In this document: piece after piece, positions 39,701 to 48,125 of the stretch
Layout: each line of letters begins with the position of its first letter
Numbering within the stretch: the stretch's first letter is position 1
Source of the DNA: Rhodanobacteraceae bacterium
GTDB taxonomy: Bacteria; Pseudomonadota; Gammaproteobacteria; Xanthomonadales; SZUA-5
Direction of reading: 5' to 3'
NCBI GenBank assembly: GCA_016717705.1
Contig: JADKFD010000002.1
Location: forward strand, 62,001-126,000
Length of the DNA stretch: 64,000 nucleotides
Position numbers and translations under genes: made by a program
The notes under the pieces: generated by a model
The model's input: the letters and a program-made list of their open reading frames with translations, nothing else
Databases searched by the model: none
Told to the model about the DNA's origin: nothing

Positions 39701-40489
39701 ATCAGTTCTTCGATCTGATCAAGGGCATTGCCGGTGGCAACTCGGAAATCGTGGCGACCCAGACCACCGGCGGCCGACTGGCAGGTACCATTTCAGGCAA
39801 TACCCTTGGCACCACGGCGTTTGCCAACGGTGATCGGCGCGGCATCGGCATCATTGCCGAACCGGACGTGAGCGCAAATGGTGAGCTCGGCAGCGTGGAT
39901 GTGGTGATCGAAGGCAACTTCATCAACCGACTGCCCACGCGTGAGGCGATCTTCGTCGACCTGCGCGAAGACACCGGCAACTCCGAACTGATCATCCGCA
40001 ACAACAACATCGGCAATCTGGCCGGATTCGAAGGGCAGGTCGGCGGCACCCGGGAAGCGATCGATGTGCAGACCCGTGGCGAAGTTGCACGCACTCGACC
40101 TGCTGGTGTCTGGCAACAATGTCCGCAGCAACACCGACACGCCATTTTCGGTGATGAATCTGGAGGTCAATATCGACAATGGAACGCCCGGCGATCTGAC
40201 CATGAATGCCACCGTCACCGGCAACACCTTCACCAATTCGGGTACCGGAAATGAGCTGTTCGCTCGCGCCCGCGACGCCGGCACGGTGACCACCCTGTGC
40301 TTGAACATGAGTGCAAATACGGTGGGGGCAGGCGCGGGTGTGCTTGACCTCGATGACGTCGGCGAACTCAATGTGCAGCAGGCCAGTGCAGCGGCTTTGG
40401 CCGCGGCCAATGGCATTCCGGCCGGCAATGTCGTGATCACCAGCGGCGCGCCGGTCTTCGGCGTGGCGTGTCCAGCGCCGCCGCTCTAG
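30749..40489 (+). CDS. Giant surface protein: cadherin-like repeats, Ig-like repeats and beta-helix; four frame breaks
   Basis: About 3247 residues if the four frame breaks (about 32350, 36872, 38400, 40085) are restored. Order: signal peptide; a small domain; an IPTL-like hydrophobic segment (IPTLGFFGGLLLALALAVL, about 161-180) with basic residues, and a second hydrophobic stretch (about 196-213). Then VCBS/tandem-95 repeats (about 270-1030; pattern VNDAPxFTxGPNQTVxEDAxAQT). Next come Big_5 Ig-like repeats (about 1164-2180; LxxNFSExV), each closed by an acidic DxDxIDPP..LDG..DGDADD loop suited to calcium. Last comes a C-terminal beta-helix (about 2294-3240). At 36872 a single A is missing relative to sister repeats. 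Likely adhesin. It lacks the C-terminal GFE tail. Confidence 0.82.
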
Positions 40490-40757
40490 CGCGCGCAAGG
40501 TGGATTCCCGCCAATCGCACGTAAACGCGGGCAGGGCGGATTCCCGTAACGCGGTTAAGGCGGAAACGTGGAAGCTGCACATGCTTCACCGTGCAGATTC
40601 CACCGGTGCGATCAAGTGCGATATCGAAAACCGGGCTGGCGGAAACCGCGCCGCGAAGGTGTCGCAACCCTCGACTCTGTCCGCGCGCGGGTTCCGCCCT
40701 ACATTTGGTCGCAGTGCCGGCCGCTCAGGCTGATCCACGCTTCGGAGTCTTTCACGC

Positions 40758-41378
40758 ATGCCCCACATCCAACTCTACGAACTCGGTCCCACCCGCTCGG
40801 CGCGCTGTCGCTGGACTTTGCTGGAAGCCGGACTGGCCTATGAATCCATCGGCAACGCGCCAGCGATCATCGGCAGCGAGGAGCTGAAGCGGGTGCATCC
40901 GCTCGGCAAGCTGCCGGCGGTGATCATCGACGGCCGCCCACTGTTCGAGTCCGCCGCGATCTGCGCGGCGATTGCCGATCTGGTGCCTGAGCGCGAGTTG
41001 ATTCCGCCGCCCGGGAGCTGGTCGCGCTCATTGCACGAACAGTGGGTGCTGTTCGCGCTGACCGAGATGGAAGCGTGGGTATGGACCGCCGAACTCAACA
41101 CTCTGGAGTATGTCTTCCCCAAGGAGAAGCACGTTCCAGCGATCGTGCCGCAGTGCCGCAAGCTCTACCGCAAGAGCGCAGCGGTGCTCGACGCGTTTTT
41201 CGCCGAACATCACTATCTGATCGAGGACCGCTTTACCGTCGCCGACATCATCGTCGGCTACACCGTCAACTTCGGCCAGGAGTTCAATTGGGGCGAGGGC
41301 TATCCGCATCTGCTGGCTTGGCTTGAGCGCCTCTACAGCCGCGAGCATTGCACGCTGGAGCGGCACCAGACATCTTGA
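40758..41378 (+). CDS. Glutathione S-transferase family protein
   Basis: A 206-residue GST. The thioredoxin-fold N-terminal domain reads IQLYELGPTRSARCRWTLLE with cis-Pro in LGKLPAVI and the FESAAICAAIADL helix. The C-terminal helical domain ends with FTVADIIVGYTVNF and the NWGEGYPHLLAWLERL block. The Ser/Arg position in PTRSARC would activate glutathione. The substrate is unknown. The preceding 268-bp gap (40490-40757) holds only degenerate GGCGGATTCC-type repeats. Confidence 0.88.
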   Translation: MPHIQLYELGPTRSARCRWTLLEAGLAYESIGNAPAIIGSEELKRVHPLGKLPAVIIDGRPLFESAAICAAIADLVPERELIPPPGSWSRSLHEQWVLFALTEMEAWVWTAELNTLEYVFPKEKHVPAIVPQCRKLYRKSAAVLDAFFAEHHYLIEDRFTVADIIVGYTVNFGQEFNWGEGYPHLLAWLERLYSREHCTLERHQTS

Positions 41379-41392
41379 CATCAAAATTCATG

Positions 41393-41406
41393 GACATCAT
41401 GATGTC
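41393..41406. promoter_or_regulatory. Operator palindrome of the second vapBC
   Basis: Perfect 14-bp palindrome GACATCATGATGTC ending 3 bp before the antitoxin ATG. Additional GACATC half-sites lie at about 41369 and 41376. This is consistent with autoregulation by the RHH antitoxin. Confidence 0.65.
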
Positions 41407-41409
41407 TGC

Positions 41410-41668
41410 ATGAGAACCACGCTTACCCTTGATCCTGATGTGGCCAGCCTCGTTCGCGAGACGCTCGAGCACGAGCGCATGAGCTTGAAGGACGTCATCA
41501 ACGACGGTTTGCGCCGCGGCTTGCGTCCGCGCAAGCCAAGGCAGGGATTCGAGTCACCGCGCATTCGAGCGCACTGCAGCCGGTCTCGATCCGCGCGGGT
41601 TCAATCAGCTTGCCGAGGAACTCGAGGACGAGAGCACGCTGAGCCGGCGGGACGACAAGGGTCGATGA
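41410..41668 (+). CDS. RHH antitoxin (VapB-like), one frame break near 41550
   Basis: Reads MRTTLTLDPDVASLVRETLE and ERMSLKDVINDGLRRGLRPR, a ribbon-helix-helix antitoxin. After a frame change near 41548-41555 it continues in another frame as AAGLDPRGFNQLAEELEDES and stops at TGA 41666-41668. The raw ORF runs through and fuses with the toxin, but the ATGA overlap with vapC and the 3n+1 length show the fusion is caused by an indel. Confidence 0.75.
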
Positions 41669-42102
41669 TTGTTCCGGACATCAACCTCTTGCTCTATGCC
41701 TATTTCTCGGTGTTTCCATTGCACGAAACGTCAAAGCGCTGGTGGGAAGGAACTACGGCGAGCGGTGAGTTGGTGGGCATTGCCCCGCCGGTGCTGTTCG
41801 GTTTCGTGCGGATCGCAACCAATCGGCGCGTATTTGTTCAGCCGATGGAATTGACCCAGGCCTTGGCGGTCGTCGAGGAATGGCTGGCGCTGCCCAATGT
41901 GCAGTTGCTGCGCCCCGGACCGCGCCATGTCACGCTGGCCTTCGATCTGCTTCGCGCCGCAGGAACTTCGCGCGATCTTACGACCGATGCACAGATCGCC
42001 GCCTATGCTCTGGAAAACCGGGCGGTCGTACACACTGCGGACGGTGATTTTTCGCGCTTTACGGGGGTCCCCGCCATCGATCCGCTCGCCAAGCCCACTT
42101 GA
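41665..42102 (+). CDS. vapC: VapC PIN-domain toxin
   Basis: A 145-residue PIN toxin: MIVPDINLLLYAYFSVFPLH (first Asp), ETSKRWWEG, the DLTTDAQIAAYALENRAVVH block with an acidic residue, and HTADGDFSRFTGV with the last Asp pair. It starts within the antitoxin stop (ATGA). The D-x-N-x-L-L-Y-A start fits the VapC subgroup annotated as TA system VapC toxin / PIN. Intact. Confidence 0.85.
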   Translation: MIVPDINLLLYAYFSVFPLHETSKRWWEGTTASGELVGIAPPVLFGFVRIATNRRVFVQPMELTQALAVVEEWLALPNVQLLRPGPRHVTLAFDLLRAAGTSRDLTTDAQIAAYALENRAVVHTADGDFSRFTGVPAIDPLAKPT

Positions 42103-42231
42103 GCCTGCACGGGGCGAGGACCCGCGCTCGTTTCATCGAGCGGATGCGCTGCGTTGGTGAAACGCTGCCACCGATTCGCGTTCCAAACGCGGCGCGGTAT
42201 TTCCTGCAGCTTGCTTTGCTGTCGTCCCCGC

Positions 42232-43263
42232 TCACTCGAAGCCGCCATGAAACACGCCGTCAGCGACGATGGCCTCGCGCTTGCGATAGATGTCGTATGC
42301 ACTGCTTCCGACCGGCGATTCGCGACCCCAATAGAGCTGGACCACGTCCGGCGAGGTGCCGACCAGCGGGTGTGGCTGCACGTCGCTGGCGTCGGCGCTT
42401 TCGATCTGCGCCAGCGGCGATTCGAAGTTCATCCCATCGGTCGAACGCCGCGAATAGATGTCGTACTGCGCGCCGTTGGCGTGGATGTAGAACGCCACGA
42501 AGGCGCCGTCGGGCATGAGCACCGGCAGCGAATCGTGGTTGTCGCCGCTGACGGCGAAATCGATCGGCGCCGCGCTCCAGTCGCGCACATCGGTGCTGGT
42601 CTTGGCGTACATCGAAAGCGGGCTGGAGCCGACCTGGTAGGTGAGCAGGTAGCGCCCGTCGCTGGGGCGGAAGGCGATGCGCGGCAACTGGCTGTTGCCA
42701 GCGGCTATAGCGGTCTTCAGCTGATCCCAGCTTAGGCCGTTATCGCTCGACTGCGCGACGTAGGAGCTGCCGCTGAGCCGGTGGTAGGTCAGCGTCAGGG
42801 TGCCGTCGGGATGGCGGATCAGGTGCGGATTGACCTCGCCGCCGGTGACCCAGCCGAGTTGCAGCTGACCTTGTTCGGTGAAACCGATCCCATCGGCCGA
42901 AGTCGCGCGATGCAGGCGAAAGCTCGAAGCGGCACCACTGCCCTTGAGGTAGAACAGCGCGTAGCTCCCGTCACCCAGCTGCAGCAGCGCGGGATGGCGT
43001 TCGTTGGCCGCGGTCGCCTCGATCGCCACCGGCGTGCTCCAGCTTTCGCCGTCGTCGAGCGAGCGTGTCAGGTACAGATCACCCGAGAAACTGCCGTCGA
43101 GGCGTTCGAAAACCAGCAGCAGCGAACTGTCGGCCGCGCGCAGGATCGATGGCTGGTAGTCGATCCCGGCACCGCTGGTGACCGCGGTCTGCGCGCTGGC
43201 CATGGCCGGCGCCAGCAACAGCAGGCCAAGGCGAATCCGTGTCGCGGCGCGGCTCCGGATCAT
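42232..43263 (-). CDS. Secreted sialidase-like (BNR-repeat) protein
   Basis: A 343-residue exported protein with signal peptide (MIRSRAATRIRLGLLLLAPA, MASAQ). Asp-box/BNR-like blades recur: RSLDDGESWSTPV, QSSDNGLSWDQLK, RRSTDGMNFESPL. This suggests a six-bladed propeller as in sialidases, but catalytic Arg triads cannot be confirmed. The C-terminus is VFHGGFE, the shared tail. It begins 13 bp after the stop of the REC/EAL gene, so they may be cotranscribed. Confidence 0.75.
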   Translation of the reverse strand: MIRSRAATRIRLGLLLLAPAMASAQTAVTSGAGIDYQPSILRAADSSLLLVFERLDGSFSGDLYLTRSLDDGESWSTPVAIEATAANERHPALLQLGDGSYALFYLKGSGAASSFRLHRATSADGIGFTEQGQLQLGWVTGGEVNPHLIRHPDGTLTLTYHRLSGSSYVAQSSDNGLSWDQLKTAIAAGNSQLPRIAFRPSDGRYLLTYQVGSSPLSMYAKTSTDVRDWSAAPIDFAVSGDNHDSLPVLMPDGAFVAFYIHANGAQYDIYSRRSTDGMNFESPLAQIESADASDVQPHPLVGTSPDVVQLYWGRESPVGSSAYDIYRKREAIVADGVFHGGFE

Positions 43264-43276
43264 CGCCCTAGGTGAC

Positions 43277-45640
43277 TCAAGCGTGCGCCGACTCGAAATC
43301 GTAGTCGAAGCCCTGGCCGTAGCCGCGCAGCAACTCGCACTGGATGTAGTCGGCGCCAAGTTCCCACAACTTGCTGATGGCGGCGCGGTCGGGGACGTCC
43401 TCGACCTGGATCGGCACGCCGCTGTCGCGAATCTGCGCCATGATCGTGGCGAAGGCGATCGATGGCTGCAGCGCCAGATCGGTTTCCAGCTTGATGGCGT
43501 CGATGTTGATCTGCTGCAGCAGGCGGGCGGCGTCCTTCTGCATGCCGAAGTCGCGCAGGCACAACTGGATGCCGAGCTGGCGCAGGCCGTCGAGCACCGG
43601 GCGCACCAGCGCCTGGCGCTCGATCACGCTGTCGGTGTCGAGTTCCAGCGTCAGACCGGGATCGCCGCGACCGAGCTTGCGGCATTCTTCGGCCATGTGG
43701 GTCAGGAAGCCGGGATCGATCAGCGTGGACAGATCGACCTCGACCTGGATGCGCACGCTGCGTCCGCCATCGCGATGCGAGCGGACGGTTGCCAGAGCCA
43801 GTTGCAGGGCGAGTCGATCGAGCGTTGCCAGTGTGCCGGCATGGCGCGCTGCCTCGGTGATATCGGCACGCAGTACGCCGCCGCTGGTCTGGGTCGGTGT
43901 GGCGCGCAGCCGCAGGCGCTGCTGCCATTGATCCGGAATCAGTCCGCGGGCTGGAATCAGCGGCTGGTATTCGGCCAGACACAAGGCCAGTTCGGGCTGC
44001 AGCACCGCCTGGCTGGCGCTGGGCGCGGTCACGGTTTCGATGCGCGCGGTGACGATCTGGCGCTGGCCACTGGCCGAAGGCGAGGTGGTCGTGCGCTGCG
44101 CCCAGATGTTCAGCGTGTGGTCGAGCCAGCGTTGCGGATCGGCAATGGCGGGAATCAGTTGCACCCGCGCGGTGACCTTGATCTGCCCGCGGGAAACCAC
44201 CGCCGGACGCACGTCGATGCCGCTGCGGAAACTCTGCGCCAGTTCGTGCAGTTCGCTTTCCTTGTCGCGCGTGGCCAGCACCAGGAAGTGCAGGTCGAAC
44301 CAGGGAGCAAAAGCATCGCCTGCGGCGAGTCGGGCGCCGATGCGTCCGGCCAGCGCCTGTTCCACCTCGAAACGCAGCAGGCTGGGCAGCTTGCTGTTCA
44401 GAAGCTCGGATTGTTCCAGGCCAACCGAGACCAATGCCGTGGGCCGTTCGCCGACGTTGCGTATGCGCAGCGCCAGCGCTGCGCGCGACAACAGACCGCT
44501 GGAGGTGTCCTGGGAGCGGCCGAGCACCTGGCGGCGCAGCGAACGGGCGCGCTTGGCGCGACCGACGACGACATCGATCAGATGCGCCGGGCGCACCGGT
44601 TTGATCAGGAAATCGTCGGCACCGACGTTGATTGCGCGCACGCGCTTGCCCAGATCCTGCTCACCGGAAATGAACACGATCGGCAACAGCAGCGTGTCGG
44701 GCATCTCGCGGATGCGTGCGGTCAATGCCATGCCGTCGATGTCCGGCATGTACAGGTCGATCAGGATCAGGTCGGGGCGAAAGCTGGGCACCAGACTCAG
44801 CGCCTCGCGCGACGAGGTTGCCACCTGAGTGCTGATGCCGCGTCGGCGCAGCACCGAATCGCAGATCATCACCTGGGTGCGGTCGTCGTCGACAATCAGC
44901 ACGCGCAGAGGCTCGGCCGAGCTCAGCGACCGCTGCAGCTCGCTCAGTTTGCGCACCACACCCGCGGCATCGGCGCTGGCCAGGAAGGCGTCGGCGCTGC
45001 CGGTCATGCCCAGCAGCTGCTCGCCGATGTTCGGATCCTGCGTGGCGATCAGCAAGGGCGGTGTCGGGCCGCTCTTGCGATTCTGGTCGAGCGCGTCGAC
45101 GATCTCGCCCAGATGGTCCAGCGCCGTCGCATCCACCACCACCGCGACCAGCGGACGACCCTTGACCAGTGCGGCCACGCTCGCCGGGCCATCGGCACAC
45201 TGCGCCAGCCAGCCTTGTGCCTGCAAGGCGGCATCGAGGCCCGCGATGGCGCGCTCCGGGGCGCGCACGTAGAGCACCGCCGGGCGATCCAGTTCCTCGC
45301 GCAAGAGCAGCTCGGCGAGTTCGGTCGAGGCCTCCGCCAGCCGCTCCAGGTACTGCAGCAGGCGCGCGCGCTGGACCAGATTGGGTGAAACCGCAGAGTC
45401 GATCAGAAAGCCGAGGTAGGCGGCGGCATCGCGCGCCGCCAGCGCGGGCGCTTCGATCTGGAACTTGCCGGCGGCGCTGGCAAGCTCACCCAGCGCACGC
45501 AGGATCTGACCCATCGCATCGTCGTCCCAACTGCGGGCCATGCGCTCGCGCCACTGCGCGAGCAGCAACTCGATACGCTCCCGCAACATGTGGCGGATGG
45601 TGGTCGACCCCGAGCCACTGGAGCTGTTAGACGTGGTCAT
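43277..45640 (-). CDS. Receiver protein with degenerate EAL-like C-terminal domain
   Basis: 787 residues, cytoplasmic. The N-terminal helical region is followed by a degenerate receiver-like section, then a good receiver domain (about 240-365): VLIVDDDRTQ, LILIDLYMPDIDG with phospho-Asp, and the KPV lysine. The C-terminal part follows the EAL fold layout (LRLRATPTQTSGG, IQVEVDLSTLID, LTLELDTDSVIERQ, IKLETDLALQ, VEDVPDRAAI) but lacks the EAL catalytic tripeptide and most metal ligands, so c-di-GMP hydrolysis is unlikely. It probably binds c-di-GMP or a partner. The ATG at 45640 (MTTSN) is preferred. Confidence 0.78.
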   Translation of the reverse strand: MTTSNSSSGSGSTTIRHMLRERIELLLAQWRERMARSWDDDAMGQILRALGELASAAGKFQIEAPALAARDAAAYLGFLIDSAVSPNLVQRARLLQYLERLAEASTELAELLLREELDRPAVLYVRAPERAIAGLDAALQAQGWLAQCADGPASVAALVKGRPLVAVVVDATALDHLGEIVDALDQNRKSGPTPPLLIATQDPNIGEQLLGMTGSADAFLASADAAGVVRKLSELQRSLSSAEPLRVLIVDDDRTQVMICDSVLRRRGISTQVATSSREALSLVPSFRPDLILIDLYMPDIDGMALTARIREMPDTLLLPIVFISGEQDLGKRVRAINVGADDFLIKPVRPAHLIDVVVGRAKRARSLRRQVLGRSQDTSSGLLSRAALALRIRNVGERPTALVSVGLEQSELLNSKLPSLLRFEVEQALAGRIGARLAAGDAFAPWFDLHFLVLATRDKESELHELAQSFRSGIDVRPAVVSRGQIKVTARVQLIPAIADPQRWLDHTLNIWAQRTTTSPSASGQRQIVTARIETVTAPSASQAVLQPELALCLAEYQPLIPARGLIPDQWQQRLRLRATPTQTSGGVLRADITEAARHAGTLATLDRLALQLALATVRSHRDGGRSVRIQVEVDLSTLIDPGFLTHMAEECRKLGRGDPGLTLELDTDSVIERQALVRPVLDGLRQLGIQLCLRDFGMQKDAARLLQQINIDAIKLETDLALQPSIAFATIMAQIRDSGVPIQVEDVPDRAAISKLWELGADYIQCELLRGYGQGFDYDFESAHA

Positions 45641-45838
45641 CGTGCACTCGCTGCCGTCGGGCTGTGGCCGCCCGGGCATAGCTGCCCGTTGCGGAGACTC
45701 AAGCACGCGGACATTCCCACTTCCGAGGTCGGCTGGCAATGGTCAGCCGATCGGGTGTTGCGAAGACGGGACGGTCGGTCAGCACGATCCTGTGAGTGCC
45801 AGTCGCCCTTGGCGGTGCGCTTATTCGCGCAGCGAACC

Positions 45839-45892
45839 TGTGGGAGCGGGTTTATCCCGCGAAGGCTCTCGCGGAGTAAATCCGCTCCCACA
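45839..45892. repeat. REPIN-like imperfect inverted repeat
   Basis: TGTGGGAGCGGGTTTATCCC and its imperfect inverse (TAAATCCGCTCCCACA) form a 54-bp hairpin of the GTGGGAGCGG REP class. It lies in the 358-bp gap 45641-45998 between two minus-strand genes, which otherwise shows nothing codable. Confidence 0.75.
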
Positions 45893-45998
45893 TTAAAATC
45901 AATGCGTTACGGCATGTTCGGTGAGAGGTTCCGCGCCAGCGCGACCGAGTGTGCAGGGGGTCGCTGCGGCCGCGCCGGCGGCGGAAAGACAAACGCAC

Positions 45999-46364
45999 TC
46001 AGATGCTGCAGCCGTAAGCATCCAGCGTGGGCTTCGAGGACGCACGCGCCTGCTGGCAGATCTGCGGCAGCGCGTCCTTGGTGGCGGCGTTGTTGGCCAT
46101 GTCACGCCAGGCGCTCTTCCATTGGTCGATACCCAGTTTCATCTGCGCGCGTGCCTGTTCCGGCACCTTGTCGCTGAGGCATTGTTCGTAGGCGCTGAGA
46201 AACTGGTCGCAGTCGGAAATGCCGGTCACGGCGTTTGCCGTCGACGGGGCAGCTGCGGCGGCCGGGGCCGCGCTGTTGGGTGCTGCCGGCGGCTCGGATT
46301 TCGAGCAGCCTGGCAGCAGTGCAGCGGTGAGCAACAGACAGGCGAGGGTGCGGAATTTCGACAT
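45999..46364 (-). CDS. Small lipoprotein of unknown function
   Basis: 121 residues. Lipoprotein signal: MSKFRTLACLLLTAALLPGC with the lipobox LPGC. An Ala/Pro linker is followed by a conserved-looking helical domain with cysteines (DCDQFLSAYEQCLSDKVPEQ, QICQQARASSKPTLDAYGC), four Cys that could form disulfides in the periplasm. This resembles small Lysobacterales lipoproteins; the role is unknown. Confidence 0.8.
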   Translation of the reverse strand: MSKFRTLACLLLTAALLPGCSKSEPPAAPNSAAPAAAAAPSTANAVTGISDCDQFLSAYEQCLSDKVPEQARAQMKLGIDQWKSAWRDMANNAATKDALPQICQQARASSKPTLDAYGCSI

Positions 46365-46513
46365 GGGTGGGCTCCGGGTGGGTGGTGGGTGTGCGTGTTC
46401 GGGGAAACAAACGCAGCTCGATCGCGAAGCGCACACGGGATGTCCGAACATGATTGAAACGACGCCGCGCTGCTTGTGCATACTTCCGCGAGTCGCGGTT
46501 CGGAGTGGAAACC

Positions 46514-47182
46514 ATGTGGGCTGCTGCCCTGCTGTTGTCGCTGGCCCTGGCCGATACGCCGCCGCCGGCATGTCAATTGCCCGATCTGTCGCGGTCGCAT
46601 GAAGCCTGGTCGAGCGACTTCCTGGTCCACGAGGTCGTGGGCGGCTACCGCGGGGTTGCGATGGGCGATCCGATGGGCGAGGAGGGCGCGCGACTGCCGG
46701 GTATGCCGGACGAGCCGCCGCCGTCGCTGGCGCACCAGCAGGGCAGCAGCTGGCTGTGGTCGGAGGCCAGCGGCTGGCTGCTGGTGCCAGTGGACTTCGA
46801 GGTCAAGGTGGCGTCCGTCGGCGTCGACGGCAGCTGGGTGATCGACATGATGGATCCCAAGGCACCCGAGGCGCGGCGGCTGCGCGCGCACAGCACCGGT
46901 GCTTGCGTCGGCTGCGCCTACAGTGCCGGGGCCGCGTACTTCGAGTCCTACGCGCAGGCTGCGCGCGAGAACGAATTCGAATTCTGCCGTGGTCTGGAGC
47001 GGCCGATCGTGCGTGACGAGGAGAGCGACTCGCGCCTGCGCTTCCACTACGACAATCCGCAAGGCCTGCGTCAGGATGCCAGCGCGGTCATTGGCGGCGA
47101 GGAGATTGCGTTCCGCGAGATGGTTGTCAGAGGGCTCGACGCCGGTCTGACAGACGAGGTTCTCGACGCGTTCGAGCGCTAG
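46514..47182 (+). CDS. Exported protein of unknown function
   Basis: A 222-residue protein with signal peptide (MWAAALLLSLALADTPPPA). It includes SWLWSEASGWLLVPVDFEV, a CVGCAYSAGAAYFE block with two close Cys, and FHYDNPQGLRQDASAVIGG. I do not recognise the family with confidence. It is divergent from the lipoprotein gene at 45999-46364, with a 149-bp spacer. Confidence 0.7.
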   Translation: MWAAALLLSLALADTPPPACQLPDLSRSHEAWSSDFLVHEVVGGYRGVAMGDPMGEEGARLPGMPDEPPPSLAHQQGSSWLWSEASGWLLVPVDFEVKVASVGVDGSWVIDMMDPKAPEARRLRAHSTGACVGCAYSAGAAYFESYAQAARENEFEFCRGLERPIVRDEESDSRLRFHYDNPQGLRQDASAVIGGEEIAFREMVVRGLDAGLTDEVLDAFER

Positions 47183-47189
47183 CTACGAC

Positions 47190-47348
47190 GTAGCGCGGCT
47201 CCCGCGCGCCCGGTGCCGGGTAGCGCGATTGGGGAAATCGCGCCGGCGGCCGCGGATTTTCGGTGTGCCTGTGCCAACCGCGCCGGGCGTCGCGCGTAAG
47301 CGCACCGCGGCAGCTGTGGGTCGTGAGGACGCGCGTACCCGGCCTACC
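47190..47348. repeat. Dispersed intergenic repeat, copy B
   Basis: Second copy of the element at 5661-5817: GTAGCGCGGCTCC at 47190, a 19-mer at 47237, a 20-mer at 47280 and a 24-bp block at 47325. Length and block order are conserved while inter-block sequence differs. It abuts or slightly overlaps the end of the next minus-strand gene (47344). Confidence 0.7.
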
Positions 47349-47922
47349 GGTGCTTGGGCTCGCCGGTGGAATGGCCTGGGTGGCGCAGCCTTGCCTGCAA
47401 CAGCGCAGCGGCAGCATGTTCGCTCGAACCCGGTCCCGGGACCAGCTGCAGCTTGACCCGCTGCACGCCGAAGCTTGCATGCAGGCGCGTGTGCGGAAAC
47501 GGCGAGCAGCTGCTCGGCGGTACTACCCAGCCGCTGGCATGGCAGCTGCCGTCGAAGGCGATCGCGAACGGCGAGTAGAGGAAGCTGAAGCTGACGTCCG
47601 CCGGCGTGCGCCGTGCCGCCGCCAGCCAGCGCACACTGGCCATCGGCGTCAGCCAGAGCTCGCTGCCGTCATGCGTCAGCTCATCGATGTCGCCGGCATC
47701 CAGGCGTACGTTGAGGTTGGGAAACAGCCGATCGCGCAGGCGCTCATACGCGTGTTGCCGCGTGGGTAGATCCAGCAGCGCCCGGCTGCAGCCATCGATG
47801 CCGAGTACGTAGAGCCGGAAGCTGCTGCACATCACCAGTGTTGCCGGCGGCTGACTGAGGATCGGCAGCGATTGCTCCGGTGTCAGCCAGTGCCGCAGTC
47901 GTGTCAAGAAGGTGTCGTCCAT
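47344..47922 (-). CDS. Hypothetical protein
   Basis: 192 residues, no signal peptide or membrane segment. It begins MDDTFLTRLRHWLTPEQSLP and contains LLDLPTRQHAYERLRDRLFP and SFSFLYSPFAIAFDGSCHAS. The composition is protein-like and the frame intact. I do not recognise a family. It is divergent from the hydrolase lipoprotein gene at 48126, about 200 bp apart. Its 3' end overlaps the dispersed repeat by 5 bp. Confidence 0.55.
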   Translation of the reverse strand: MDDTFLTRLRHWLTPEQSLPILSQPPATLVMCSSFRLYVLGIDGCSRALLDLPTRQHAYERLRDRLFPNLNVRLDAGDIDELTHDGSELWLTPMASVRWLAAARRTPADVSFSFLYSPFAIAFDGSCHASGWVVPPSSCSPFPHTRLHASFGVQRVKLQLVPGPGSSEHAAAALLQARLRHPGHSTGEPKHR

Positions 47923-48125
47923 CGTCGCGAATCGTCGTCCGTCATGGTGGCAAACCCCGTCCCCCGACCTGGGCGTTGTGGTTCAGAAAACGCCCGCCCG
48001 GTGGCAAGCGCACGCGCTTGATGCCACAGGTGACACTCGTCATGGTCGGGGGTGACAACCGTAACTGCCGCAGATCGCGTGGCGTCAGCAACATGCGGAG
48101 ACCTCGAATTCCCCTGGACTCTCGT

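Noticed and set aside
41410..42102. Natural antitoxin-toxin fusion
   Set aside because: A frame change restores a normal antitoxin tail and an ATGA overlap with vapC, so the fusion ORF is an artefact.
43178..45388. Plus-strand ORF of 736 residues opposite the REC/EAL gene
   Set aside because: Shadow ORF with repetitive His/Gln/Arg composition; the minus strand carries a receiver with conserved motifs.
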